NCBI GenBank assembly: GCA_020217165.1
Contig: JAIWOE010000216.1
Location: 1 to 5,990 of the forward strand
Source of the DNA: Desulfovibrio sp.
GTDB taxonomy: Bacteria > Desulfobacterota > Desulfovibrionia > Desulfovibrionales > Desulfovibrionaceae
Length of the DNA: 5,990 bases
Direction: 5' to 3'
Below the pieces are notes generated by a model that saw only the letters and a list, made by a program, of their open reading frames with translations, was not told the DNA's origin and did no database searches. Of the stretch, positions 1-5,592 are shown piece after piece. Each line of letters starts with the position of its first letter. Position 1 is the stretch's first letter. A program made the translations under genes and the position numbers.

Positions 1-1
1 T

Positions 2-253
2 GCCGAGATCATGGATGTTTGTATGTTCGGGGTGCGCATTCGCCTGCGGATGGACCAGCCGGACCCGCCCTGCGGGGCACGCCTGACCTTTGGCGCCTGC
101 AATCTGGCCCACTGGGGCGAGCTGTTGCAGGGGCAGCGCGGCACAGTGCGCTGGCGTCGCGGCGCGGAGGCCGGGGTGCTCCTGACGGCGCCCCTGTGCG
201 CCCGGGGCAGGGGGTGGGGCAGGGGGCGTCCGGGCTACCCAAGAAAGGCCTGA
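2..253 (+). pseudogene. Possible GHMP-kinase-like N-terminal fragment, or tail of an unknown protein
   Basis: This frame is open from the left edge and ends in TGA at 251-253, giving about 83 codons. Third positions are rich in G and C down to about position 205, which suggests real coding. The only recognisable motif is GELLQG (bases 117-134), followed about 15 residues later by LLTAPL. GHMP-family kinases such as PduX/BluE L-threonine kinases carry a GE(L/I)xQG motif near the N-terminus followed by a (V/L)T-x-P strand. A complete GHMP kinase is about 300 residues, yet this frame dissolves into Gly/Arg-rich sequence encoded by a G-rich run (205-230) and stops inside the hairpin at 245-272. 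It is therefore either a truncated or frameshifted remnant, or the C-terminus of an upstream gene with a chance motif. Possible ATGs at 11, 26 and 50 have no clear ribosome-binding site. The assignment is weak. Confidence 0.3.
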
Positions 254-272
254 CGCCATGGCGCCAGGCCTT
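245..272 (-). terminator. Probable intrinsic terminator of the nikMLK operon
   Basis: Bases 245-257 (AAGGCCTGACGCC) pair with 260-272 (GGCGCCAGGCCTT); the single non-Watson-Crick position is wobble-compatible on one strand. On the minus strand the stem is followed by TCTT, which extends the two T residues closing the stem (TTTCTT). This lies 26 bases beyond the nikK stop. No T-run follows on the plus strand, so minus-strand termination is favoured. Confidence 0.65.
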
Positions 273-297
273 GGTGAGGCATGCTCGTTCGGGAAGA

Positions 298-1083
298 TTA
301 CTTGGCGGGCCAGGCATCCATGTTGATCCACAACACAGCGCCCAGTTCCACGGGCTTTTGCGCGCCTTCGGGGTTGGGCAGGGTTTCTTCGGCCTCGGTG
401 AGGGCGGCAAAGCCCCACCAGCCGGCCTTGGGACAGGTGAAGGTGAACACGCCATTGTCATCTGTTTGCACCACATGGGCCACATGGTACGGGGTGGGGG
501 GTGTCACTTCCTTCTTTTCATTGTAGAATTCCACTTCCACCGTGGTGTTGGGCGCGGGCTTGCCATCCACCAGCACCTGACCGCTGAAGCTGTACCCGGC
601 GTAATTGCCAAAGGGGCGTGTCAGGGGGACGATTTCCGTCTTCAGGCCCACGGGCTTGTTCCAGCCTTCCTCCTCGCCAAAAGCAGCCACCACGGTCTTG
701 GTGTAATGGATGATGGAGCAGTCTTCGGCAGGTTCCCAGTAGGGCTGCGGCTCCATCACGAAGGTGTACACCCCGGGGCGGGCCACGGCGTAAGACGCCT
801 TCCAGGCCGCATGATCCATGACCATGGCTTCCTTGAGGGTGGGCAGCAGATCCGTGCGGGCACCCTCGGACACCACGTAGAACGCCGCAGGCTTGGCCAG
901 GTCCATGCCTTCCATTTCCATGGGATGGGAGAAGGACAGGGTCAGCTCCACCGTTTTGGCCTTGGCGTCCACGGCATTGGTGGAGGGTATGACCATCCCA
1001 AAGTGCGCCATGGCCGGCGCGGTGGCAAGCAGGGAGACGCTCAGGGCCAGGGAGCACAGGAGCAGGCGGGGCAGCAGATTCAT
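298..1083 (-). CDS. nikK: NikK-like periplasmic DUF4198 protein of an ECF nickel/cobalt transporter
   Basis: This 261-residue exported protein belongs to the DUF4198 family, known as the NikK accessory component of NikMKLQO-type nickel/cobalt importers. Residues 1-26 form a signal peptide (Arg6, a Leu-rich core, then AMA) with predicted cleavage before His27, so the mature chain would begin HFGMVIPS. The rest (27-261) is a beta-rich soluble domain. It has the family's HPMEMEGMDLAKP segment with clustered Met and His (53-65), YWEPAEDCSIIHYTK (114-128), and an Ig-like C-terminal module with GKPAPNTTVEVEFYNE and the GWWGFAAL strand. There is no C-terminal membrane anchor. AAGGAG lies five bases before the ATG (bases 1089-1094). 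It is the last gene of the minus-strand metal operon, 82 bases after nikL, and probably also has its own promoter. Presumed role is metal capture or delivery to NikM at the outer face of the inner membrane; the metal (Ni or Co) cannot be settled from sequence. Confidence 0.85.
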   Translation of the reverse strand: MNLLPRLLLCSLALSVSLLATAPAMAHFGMVIPSTNAVDAKAKTVELTLSFSHPMEMEGMDLAKPAAFYVVSEGARTDLLPTLKEAMVMDHAAWKASYAVARPGVYTFVMEPQPYWEPAEDCSIIHYTKTVVAAFGEEEGWNKPVGLKTEIVPLTRPFGNYAGYSFSGQVLVDGKPAPNTTVEVEFYNEKKEVTPPTPYHVAHVVQTDDNGVFTFTCPKAGWWGFAALTEAEETLPNPEGAQKPVELGAVLWINMDAWPAK

Positions 1084-1127
1084 GGAGTCTCCTTGATATG
1101 AAATGTGGTGCAGTGCGGCAAACAGAA

Positions 1128-1142
1128 TATGATTTTATGATT
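1128..1142. repeat. Tandem TATGATT repeat over the nikK -10 region
   Basis: TATGATT occurs at 1128-1134 and again at 1136-1142, a period of eight bases. The pair covers the predicted nikK -10 element (1132-1137) and lies in an AT-rich patch between GC-rich genes. It could be a regulator site or simply AT-rich promoter sequence. Confidence 0.4.
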
Positions 1143-1160
1143 CGTATTACGCCTGGACAA
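1132..1160 (-). promoter_or_regulatory. Predicted sigma-70 promoter for nikK
   Basis: Read on the minus strand, the -35 is TTGTCC (1160-1155) and the -10 is TAAAAT (1137-1132), separated by exactly 17 bases. They match the consensus at four and five of six positions. The element sits in the 82-base gap between nikL and nikK and would start transcription about 40 bases before the nikK ATG. It could let the periplasmic protein be made in excess of the membrane components. Confidence 0.55.
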
Positions 1161-1165
1161 AAAAA

Positions 1166-1777
1166 TTAGCGCCTTCCTTTCACCAGCATGGCCACCCCAG
1201 CCAGACCGAAGAGAAAGCCGATGCCGGCGATGATGTCCTGCACGCTGGGGCCGGGCTGGGCTAGGTCTCGTTGTAATTCCGCCAGTTGGCGCTGCATGGG
1301 GGCCAGCTCCGTGCGTACGGTCTCGGCCACCAGGGCCTTGAGGCGGGCGTCGACGAGGGCGGGATCGTTAGGGGGCTGTTGCGGCGAGGCCGACGGAGAC
1401 GGTTCCGATGTGGCCAGTGGCGCCGGCTTCTGGTGTGCAGGTTCTTGGACGCCGGTTTCCTCGGCGGTGAGCAGCCATTCGTTGCGATGCCCCTCGCCGG
1501 CGTTCAGCACAATGCGCAGCTCCCGGCCCCGGGCCTGGGCCGGCAGGGGAAAGCGCACCAGACCGGCGGCATCGGTCTTGCCCTGGAAAACGGGGGCATC
1601 CAATCCCTGGGCAAGGGCGTCCACCGCTGCGCCGCGCGCCGGGTTGCCGCGGGAAAAACTGCCCTCCACCACCACATCTCCCCCTTCAATCCAGGCGAAC
1701 ACATTCACCCGATGCGCATGGGCCGGGCCGCACAACACAACGCCCAGCAGCGCAAGGAAGCAGCAGACGCGCAGCAT
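1166..1777 (-). CDS. nikL: NikL-like membrane-anchored periplasmic component of an ECF nickel/cobalt transporter
   Basis: The product is 203 residues. Residues 1-21 are a signal peptide (hydrophobic core FLALLGVVL, ending AHA) with predicted cleavage before His22, giving a mature HRVNVFAW start. Residues 22-106 form a beta-sandwich domain of the carboxypeptidase-regulatory type (VVVEGSFSRGNPARGAAV, TDAAGLVRFPLP). Residues 112-140 are a Pro/Ser/Gln-rich linker, 141-174 an amphipathic, probably coiled-coil helix, and 178-198 a single C-terminal membrane helix followed by KGRR. This order is that of NikL, the one-helix partner of NikK and NikM. The start at 1777 is chosen because a signal peptide follows it and because its ATG shares an A with the nikM stop (TGATG), with GGGGAG upstream as ribosome-binding site. 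That implies translational coupling. A longer upstream frame exists but lies entirely over nikM. It probably links the metal-capture domain to the permease; substrate preference is unknown. Confidence 0.8.
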   Translation of the reverse strand: MLRVCCFLALLGVVLCGPAHAHRVNVFAWIEGGDVVVEGSFSRGNPARGAAVDALAQGLDAPVFQGKTDAAGLVRFPLPAQARGRELRIVLNAGEGHRNEWLLTAEETGVQEPAHQKPAPLATSEPSPSASPQQPPNDPALVDARLKALVAETVRTELAPMQRQLAELQRDLAQPGPSVQDIIAGIGFLFGLAGVAMLVKGRR

Positions 1778-2406
1778 CAGGCACTCCCCGTGGCGGCCCC
1801 GGGGGAGGCCGGCAGGTGCAGCAGGTCCGGTTGCACCCGAGCCAGGAATTGCACCACCGCCACAGTGACGGCTCCTTCGATGCACATGACCGGCAGATGC
1901 GCCGCCAGCAACAGCATGGCCGTGGGGATGAGGGCCTCGCCCGTGAGGGCCAGGCAGGCGGAGGTGAGTACCGCGGCCACGCCCACGGCGCCAAAGCCCA
2001 TGCAGAACGCCGCCACGGTGCGCGCCCGGCCGCCCCTGGCCAGCCAGGGCCGCGCCACCAGCCAGCACACCAGCCCGCCAGCGGCCATGGTGGCGGTGTT
2101 CACGCCCAGGATGGTCAGCCCGCCGAACTGGAACAGCACGGCCTGCAGCAGCAGGGAGACAAAAATCGCCGGGAAGGCCGCCCAGCCCAGGATGGCGGCC
2201 AGCAGGCCGTTGAGCACCAGGTGGACGTTGCCCGGCCCCAGGGGCACATGGATGAGGGAGGCCACGAAAAACGCCGCCGCAAGGAAACTGGCGGTTACCA
2301 ACTGCTTTTCATCCAGTTTTTTGAGGCCGATGCCAATGCCGGCCGCAGCCACTGCCCATCCGGCCACCAGCACTGGTCCGGCCAGCACGCCTTCGGAAAT
2401 GTGCAT
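1777..2406 (-). CDS. nikM: NikM/CbiM substrate-specific permease of an ECF nickel/cobalt transporter
   Basis: This 209-residue inner-membrane protein starts MHISEGVL, the hallmark CbiM/NikM N-terminus. In the NikM family structure Ni(II) is held by the Met1 amine, His2 and a histidine in a conserved loop; the equivalent here is very likely His62 in GPGNVHLVLNG, with His53 close by in LIHVPLG. About six hydrophobic segments span residues 5-28, 36-58, 63-83, 84-110, 128-153 and 159-188. A perfect AAGGAGG lies five bases before the ATG (bases 2412-2418). It is first in a minus-strand operon with nikL, and its stop overlaps the nikL start by one base. In complete systems it is energised by NikQ/CbiQ and the NikO/CbiO ATPase, neither of which is in this window; they may be encoded elsewhere. 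Ni versus Co specificity cannot be decided from sequence, but NikK/NikL partners (rather than CbiN) favour nickel. Confidence 0.92.
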   Translation of the reverse strand: MHISEGVLAGPVLVAGWAVAAAGIGIGLKKLDEKQLVTASFLAAAFFVASLIHVPLGPGNVHLVLNGLLAAILGWAAFPAIFVSLLLQAVLFQFGGLTILGVNTATMAAGGLVCWLVARPWLARGGRARTVAAFCMGFGAVGVAAVLTSACLALTGEALIPTAMLLLAAHLPVMCIEGAVTVAVVQFLARVQPDLLHLPASPGAATGSA

Positions 2407-2437
2407 CCAAGCCTCCTTGGCATCGAAACTCTACGGA

Positions 2438-2466
2438 AATGTACGCGCCGCCGGTGGCATCGTCAA
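2438..2466 (-). promoter_or_regulatory. Predicted sigma-70 promoter for nikM-nikL
   Basis: On the minus strand, TTGACG (2466-2461) and TACATT (2443-2438) are separated by exactly 17 bases. They match the consensus at five and four of six positions. Transcription would start near 2431, leaving a leader of about 25 bases that contains the AAGGAGG ribosome-binding site. Confidence 0.65.
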
Positions 2467-2469
2467 CAG

Positions 2470-2488
2470 GTCGTATGCATGATGCGAC
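2470..2488. promoter_or_regulatory. Inverted repeat upstream of the nikM -35, possible operator
   Basis: GTCGTAT (2470-2476) and ATGCGAC (2482-2488) form seven-base arms with one mismatch around a five-base centre. The repeat begins three bases upstream of the nikM -35, where a regulator could act. It does not match the NikR box forms I know, so the bound protein, if any, is unidentified. Confidence 0.35.
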
Positions 2489-2534
2489 ACAATTCTCAAC
2501 TGCGTGACATGATGAGTCTGCAACACGGTTGCGC

Positions 2535-2572
2535 TGACAAATCAATGAGATGGAACTTGACAATCAATTTCA
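2535..2572. repeat. Direct TGACAA(A)TCAAT repeats upstream of feoA
   Basis: TGACAAATCAAT at 2535-2546 and TGACAATCAAT at 2558-2568 are near-identical and start 23 bases apart, a little over two helical turns. The second copy forms the left part of the Fur-like box; the first would be a half-site. Confidence 0.45.
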
Positions 2573-2585
2573 TCCGGACTAATTT
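2557..2585 (+). promoter_or_regulatory. Predicted sigma-70 promoter of the feo operon
   Basis: A perfect -35 TTGACA (2557-2562) and a -10 TAATTT (2580-2585) are separated by 17 bases. The -10 keeps the three most conserved positions (T, A and final T) but is otherwise weak. The predicted start falls at about 2592, which is the first base of the feoA ATG. Confidence 0.5.
2558..2572. promoter_or_regulatory. Fur-box-like site overlapping the feo -35
   Basis: TGACAAT-C-AATTTCA has the 7-1-7 layout of a Fur dimer site. It differs at two of fourteen arm positions from the form TGAAAAT-N-ATTTTCA. It covers most of the -35, so Fe-loaded Fur binding would block RNA polymerase. Fur control of feo operons is well established in other bacteria; here it is inferred. 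Confidence 0.5.
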
Positions 2586-2591
2586 ATTTCA

Positions 2592-2921
2592 ATGCATCAG
2601 CGGGTTCATTCAGATGTGGCACGCCTCGTGCTTCCCCTCAGCAAGGTCCCGGCCGGGACCACCATTCGAATTGAGCATGTGGGGGATTGCCCCGCCATGC
2701 GCAGCCGGCTCCTGGCCCTGGGGCTGACGCCCGGCTCCACCGCCCGGGTGGATTCCTGCGGCTGCGGGCAATGCTGCCTGTGCGTGCGCGGGGGGCAGTT
2801 GGCCATCGGGCATGGCATGGCGGACAAGATCATGGTCCGCGTGCTGGATGCTGATGATGCTGTGCCGGATCATGACCGCCCCGGGAGGGTCTGCTGCGCG
2901 CTCCGCCATTGCGGAAGGTAG
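2592..2921 (+). CDS. feoA: FeoA family protein, cysteine-rich, first of two in the feo operon
   Basis: This 109-residue cytosolic protein has a FeoA SH3-like domain at about residues 14-86: LPLSKVPAGTTIRIEHV, then RSRLLALGLTPGSTARV, and a final strand GMADKIMVRVLD. FeoA proteins are accessory to the FeoB Fe(II) permease and probably act on its cytosolic GTPase domain. It is longer than the usual 75-85 residues because of about 12 extra N-terminal residues and a 20-residue C-terminal tail containing CC and one more Cys. The loop CGCGQCCLC (56-64) has five cysteines, and the protein has nine in all, against none in the second FeoA. The start is uncertain: neither the ATG at 2592 nor the in-frame GTGs at 2616 and 2628 has a ribosome-binding site. 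The ATG is kept because the predicted transcription start coincides with it (leaderless reading); a GTG start would trim the N-terminal extension to near-standard length. Confidence 0.85.
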   Translation: MHQRVHSDVARLVLPLSKVPAGTTIRIEHVGDCPAMRSRLLALGLTPGSTARVDSCGCGQCCLCVRGGQLAIGHGMADKIMVRVLDADDAVPDHDRPGRVCCALRHCGR

Positions 2922-3032
2922 TCGCATCTGTCTGCATGATGTTCTGAAGGCATGCCTGCCGGGACTCTTCCAGCTCACTCTGTCCAGATTTATTTGGTTC
3001 TTCTTCCTTTATTTTCAGGAGATTATCAGGAT

Positions 3033-3272
3033 ATGGCTCACATCATGTCACTGCGAGAGTTGCAGGTGGACCAGCCGGCTGTCATCGCCAGCGTCACCGC
3101 CAAGGGGGAGATGGGCCGCCGCATTCGCGACATGGGCCTGGCCCCCGGGGTGCAGGTGAGCGTGTTCGGCCGGGCGCCACTGTATGACCCCGTGGCCCTG
3201 CGCGTGCTGGGGACCACCATCAGCCTCAGGAACAATGAAGCGGACCACATTCTGGTCCAAGTGGAGGAGTAG
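3033..3272 (+). CDS. feoA: FeoA family ferrous iron transport protein, second copy
   Basis: This is a 79-residue protein of canonical FeoA length and pattern: MSLRELQVDQPAVIASV, GRRIRDMGLAPGVQVSV, then YDPVALRVLGTTISLRNNEADHILV. It has no cysteine, membrane segment or signal peptide, so it acts in the cytosol as a FeoB partner. The ATG at 3033 is preferred over the frame opening at 2952 because the FeoA domain begins there and AGGAG lies at 3017-3021, though an 11-base spacer is long; the Met at 3045 is an alternative. The 111-base gap after the first feoA contains the ten-base palindrome AGGCATGCCT (2948-2957) and a T/C-rich stretch (about 2987-3015), but no convincing terminator, so read-through from the feo promoter is likely. 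Its last codons contain the ribosome-binding site for feoB. Confidence 0.93.
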   Translation: MAHIMSLRELQVDQPAVIASVTAKGEMGRRIRDMGLAPGVQVSVFGRAPLYDPVALRVLGTTISLRNNEADHILVQVEE

Positions 3273-3277
3273 CGGCC

Positions 3278-5377
3278 GTGGCGGCAACACAACATGCCAG
3301 CGTGGCCCTGGCAGGCAACCCCAATGCCGGCAAGACTACTTTGTTCAATGCGCTCACCGGCGCGCGGCAGCATGTGGGCAACTATCCGGGCATCACCGTG
3401 GAGCGCAAGGAAGGCGTGGCCATGGTCAACGGTCGGGAGGTCCGCATCTTGGACCTGCCGGGCACGTATTCCCTGTCCGCCTATTCCCCCGAGGAGTTGG
3501 TGGCCCGCAATGTGCTGGTGACCGAGCGCCCGCAGGTGGTGGTGGGGGTGCTCAATGCCTCATGCCTGGAGCGCAATCTGTACCTGGCCGTGCAGCTCAT
3601 GGAGCTGGGCGCCCCCCTGGTGCTGGCCCTGAACATGATGGATGAGGCCGAGGCCCAGGGGCTTCGCATCAACATGCCCCGCTTGGCCGATCTCCTGGGC
3701 CTGCCCGTGCTGCCCCTGGTGGCCAAACGGGGCAAGGGGGTGGACGAGCTCATGGCCGTGGTGACGTCTCGTCTGGACACCCCGGTACACGCGCCGCCGC
3801 TGCATGTGTCCTACGGGCCGGACCTGGACGCCGCCCTGGCGAGCATGCAGCAGCTCATTGAGGAGCACCGCTTCCTCACGGACCGGTACCCCGCCCGCTG
3901 GATCGCCTTGAAATATCTGGAGGCAGACGCCGATATTCTCGCCCAGGGACGTCAGGCCGGGCCCCTCTCCGCCATGCTGGAGGAGATTGCCGAGAAAACC
4001 GCAGCCCACTGTCGCAGTACTTTGGAGGTGGAGCCCGAGGCCATCATTGCAGACTACCGATACGGCTTCATTGCGTCCCTCATGCGCAAAGGTGTCCTGT
4101 CCAGGGAAGTGGCCGAGGAGCGGCGGGCGTTTTCGGAAAAAATGGACCGCATCCTCACGCAGCGGCTGCTGGGGCCGGTGCTCATGTTCGCGGTGCTCCT
4201 GGCGTTGTACCACGCCGTGTTCACCTTGGGGGAAACGCCCATGGGCTGGACCGAGGCCTTCTTTGGCTGGCTCTCGGGGGTGGCGTCCGAAGCCCTGCCC
4301 GAGGGCCTGCTGCGCTCCCTGGTGGTGTCCGGGATTATCGACGGCGTGGGCGGGGTGTTCTCCTTTGTGCCGCTGATCATGATCATGTTCTTTCTGTTGG
4401 CATTCCTTGAAGATACGGGCTATATGGCCCGCGTGGCCTACATGCTGGACCGCGTGTTCCGCATGTTCGGCCTGCACGGCAGTTCGGTGATGCCCCTGAT
4501 CATTTCCGGTGGCGTGGGCGGAGGCTGTGCCGTGCCCGGGGTCATGGCCGCGCGCACCCTGCGCAGCCCCAAGGAGCGCCTGGCCACCATCCTGACGGCG
4601 CCGTTCATGACCTGCGGCGCCAAGCTGCCGGTCTTCATCCTCATCACCGGAGTGGTCCTGCCCGAGCATCAGGCCTGGGCCATGTTCGCCCTGACCCTCA
4701 CGGGGTGGGCCATGGCCCTGGTGGGGGCGCGCATCCTGCGCTGGACCGTGATTCGCGGGCCAGCCACCCCCTTTGTCATGGAGCTGCCGCCGTACCGGTT
4801 CCCCACCCTGCGCGGCCTGCTCATCCACACCTGGGAACGCACGTGGCAGTACATCAAAAAGGCCGGGACAGTGATTCTGGCCATCTCCATCCTGCTCTGG
4901 GCGGCCATGACCTATCCGTCCCTGCCCGAGGAGCAGGCCGCCGCCCTGCCCGATGAAGCTGCCGTGGCCGAGGCCAGTCTGGAGTATTCCATCGCCGGGC
5001 GCATCGGCAAGGCGCTGGAGCCCCTCTCCCGCCTGGCCGGCATCGACTGGCGCACCAACATTGCCCTGGTGGGCGGCTTTGCGGCCAAGGAAGTCATCGT
5101 CTCCACCCTGGGCACGGCCTATTCCCTGGGTGAGGTGGACGCAGAAGACGCCAGCAGCCTTGCGGAACGCCTGGCGGCGAACCCGGACTTTACCTTGGCG
5201 GCGGCCATCGCCCTGATGCTCTTCGTGCTCATCTATGCACCGTGCTTTGTGACGGTGGTGACCATCTGGCGGGAAAGCAACTGGAAGTGGGCCCTGTTCT
5301 CCACGGCCTACAGCACAGGAACGGCCTATGTGCTGGCCGTGGCGGTGTATCAGGTCTTGTCCATGGTTATATCATAA
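3278..5377 (+). CDS. feoB: FeoB ferrous iron transport GTPase/permease
   Basis: FeoB imports Fe(II) across the inner membrane; this one is 699 residues, within the family's normal range. The N-terminal G domain shows G1 GNPNAGKT (13-20), G2 Thr40 in GNYPGITVE, G3 DLPG (59-62), G4 NMMD (119-122) and a G5-like VAKRGKG. A helical linker region follows to about residue 290, then the membrane core from about 295 to 695. The two conserved core repeats are visible: GGGCAVPG with Cys417 and APFMTCGAKLP with Cys446, then LVGGFAAKE (597-605) and APCFVT with Cys656. The GTG start is chosen because GGAGGAG lies eight bases before it (3263-3269) and the G domain begins right after. That site overlaps the feoA stop and leaves a five-base gap, so the pair is probably translationally coupled. 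The usual DA(S/T)NLERN segment reads NASCLERN (93-100), and G5 has Ala where Ser is common. No FeoC is encoded downstream. Confidence 0.97.
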   Translation: MAATQHASVALAGNPNAGKTTLFNALTGARQHVGNYPGITVERKEGVAMVNGREVRILDLPGTYSLSAYSPEELVARNVLVTERPQVVVGVLNASCLERNLYLAVQLMELGAPLVLALNMMDEAEAQGLRINMPRLADLLGLPVLPLVAKRGKGVDELMAVVTSRLDTPVHAPPLHVSYGPDLDAALASMQQLIEEHRFLTDRYPARWIALKYLEADADILAQGRQAGPLSAMLEEIAEKTAAHCRSTLEVEPEAIIADYRYGFIASLMRKGVLSREVAEERRAFSEKMDRILTQRLLGPVLMFAVLLALYHAVFTLGETPMGWTEAFFGWLSGVASEALPEGLLRSLVVSGIIDGVGGVFSFVPLIMIMFFLLAFLEDTGYMARVAYMLDRVFRMFGLHGSSVMPLIISGGVGGGCAVPGVMAARTLRSPKERLATILTAPFMTCGAKLPVFILITGVVLPEHQAWAMFALTLTGWAMALVGARILRWTVIRGPATPFVMELPPYRFPTLRGLLIHTWERTWQYIKKAGTVILAISILLWAAMTYPSLPEEQAAALPDEAAVAEASLEYSIAGRIGKALEPLSRLAGIDWRTNIALVGGFAAKEVIVSTLGTAYSLGEVDAEDASSLAERLAANPDFTLAAAIALMLFVLIYAPCFVTVVTIWRESNWKWALFSTAYSTGTAYVLAVAVYQVLSMVIS

Positions 5378-5414
5378 TAAAATAATTGATAATACTGTGC
5401 CGGAGCACTGCGCG

Positions 5415-5447
5415 CGCCGGCGGCGAGGCACCTGCCCGCCGTCGGCG
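5415..5447 (+). terminator. GC-rich hairpin, probable feo operon terminator
   Basis: CGCCGGCGGCG (5415-5425) pairs with CGCCGTCGGCG (5437-5447) over 11 positions including one G-U, with an 11-base loop. It lies 37 bases beyond the feoB stop. The tail is TTGTTG rather than a T-run, so termination may be partial, or the hairpin may protect the mRNA 3' end. Confidence 0.5.
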
Positions 5448-5592
5448 TTGTTGCGTGTGGCAGCGCAGGCGCACACCGCAAGACAGGCTGTATCCCGATG
5501 AGGGTGCAGACGTGAATCTGCAATGGCGGCATGATCGCGTTGATGTATGTTGGTCAGGCATAGGGTCTTTCTCGGTATCGCATGGCTAACCA

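Noticed and set aside
19..1101. Long plus-strand frame of 360 codons
   Set aside because: It lies opposite nikK, which has a signal peptide, ribosome-binding site and family motifs; this frame is a GC-rich antisense shadow with no recognisable domain.
1144..1150. GTATTAC as a NikR half-site upstream of nikK
   Set aside because: No inverted partner is found 13-16 bases away on either side, so a NikR box is not supported.
1778..2068. Upstream extension of the nikL frame
   Set aside because: It lies wholly over nikM in another frame and would bury the NikL signal peptide; the start at 1777 with GGGGAG and coupling to the nikM stop is far better.
1286..2482. Plus-strand frame of 398 codons opposite nikL and nikM
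   Set aside because: Low-complexity, Ala/Arg/Gln/His-rich sequence antisense to two well-supported genes.
2952..3032. Longer N-terminus for the second FeoA
   Set aside because: The extra 27 residues are outside the FeoA domain, have no ribosome-binding site, and span a T/C-rich leader; AGGAG at 3017-3021 serves the ATG at 3033.
3560..4828. Minus-strand frame of 422 codons opposite feoB
   Set aside because: Gly/His/Gln-rich antisense shadow of an unmistakable FeoB.
5370..5391. TATCA...TGATA inverted repeat around the feoB stop, considered as a Fur site
   Set aside because: The arms are only five bases with the wrong spacing, in very AT-rich sequence where such matches arise by chance, and no promoter follows closely.
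5386..5589. Plus-strand frame of 67 codons after feoB
   Set aside because: It runs through the GC-rich terminator-like hairpin, has no ribosome-binding site, and its composition is not protein-like.
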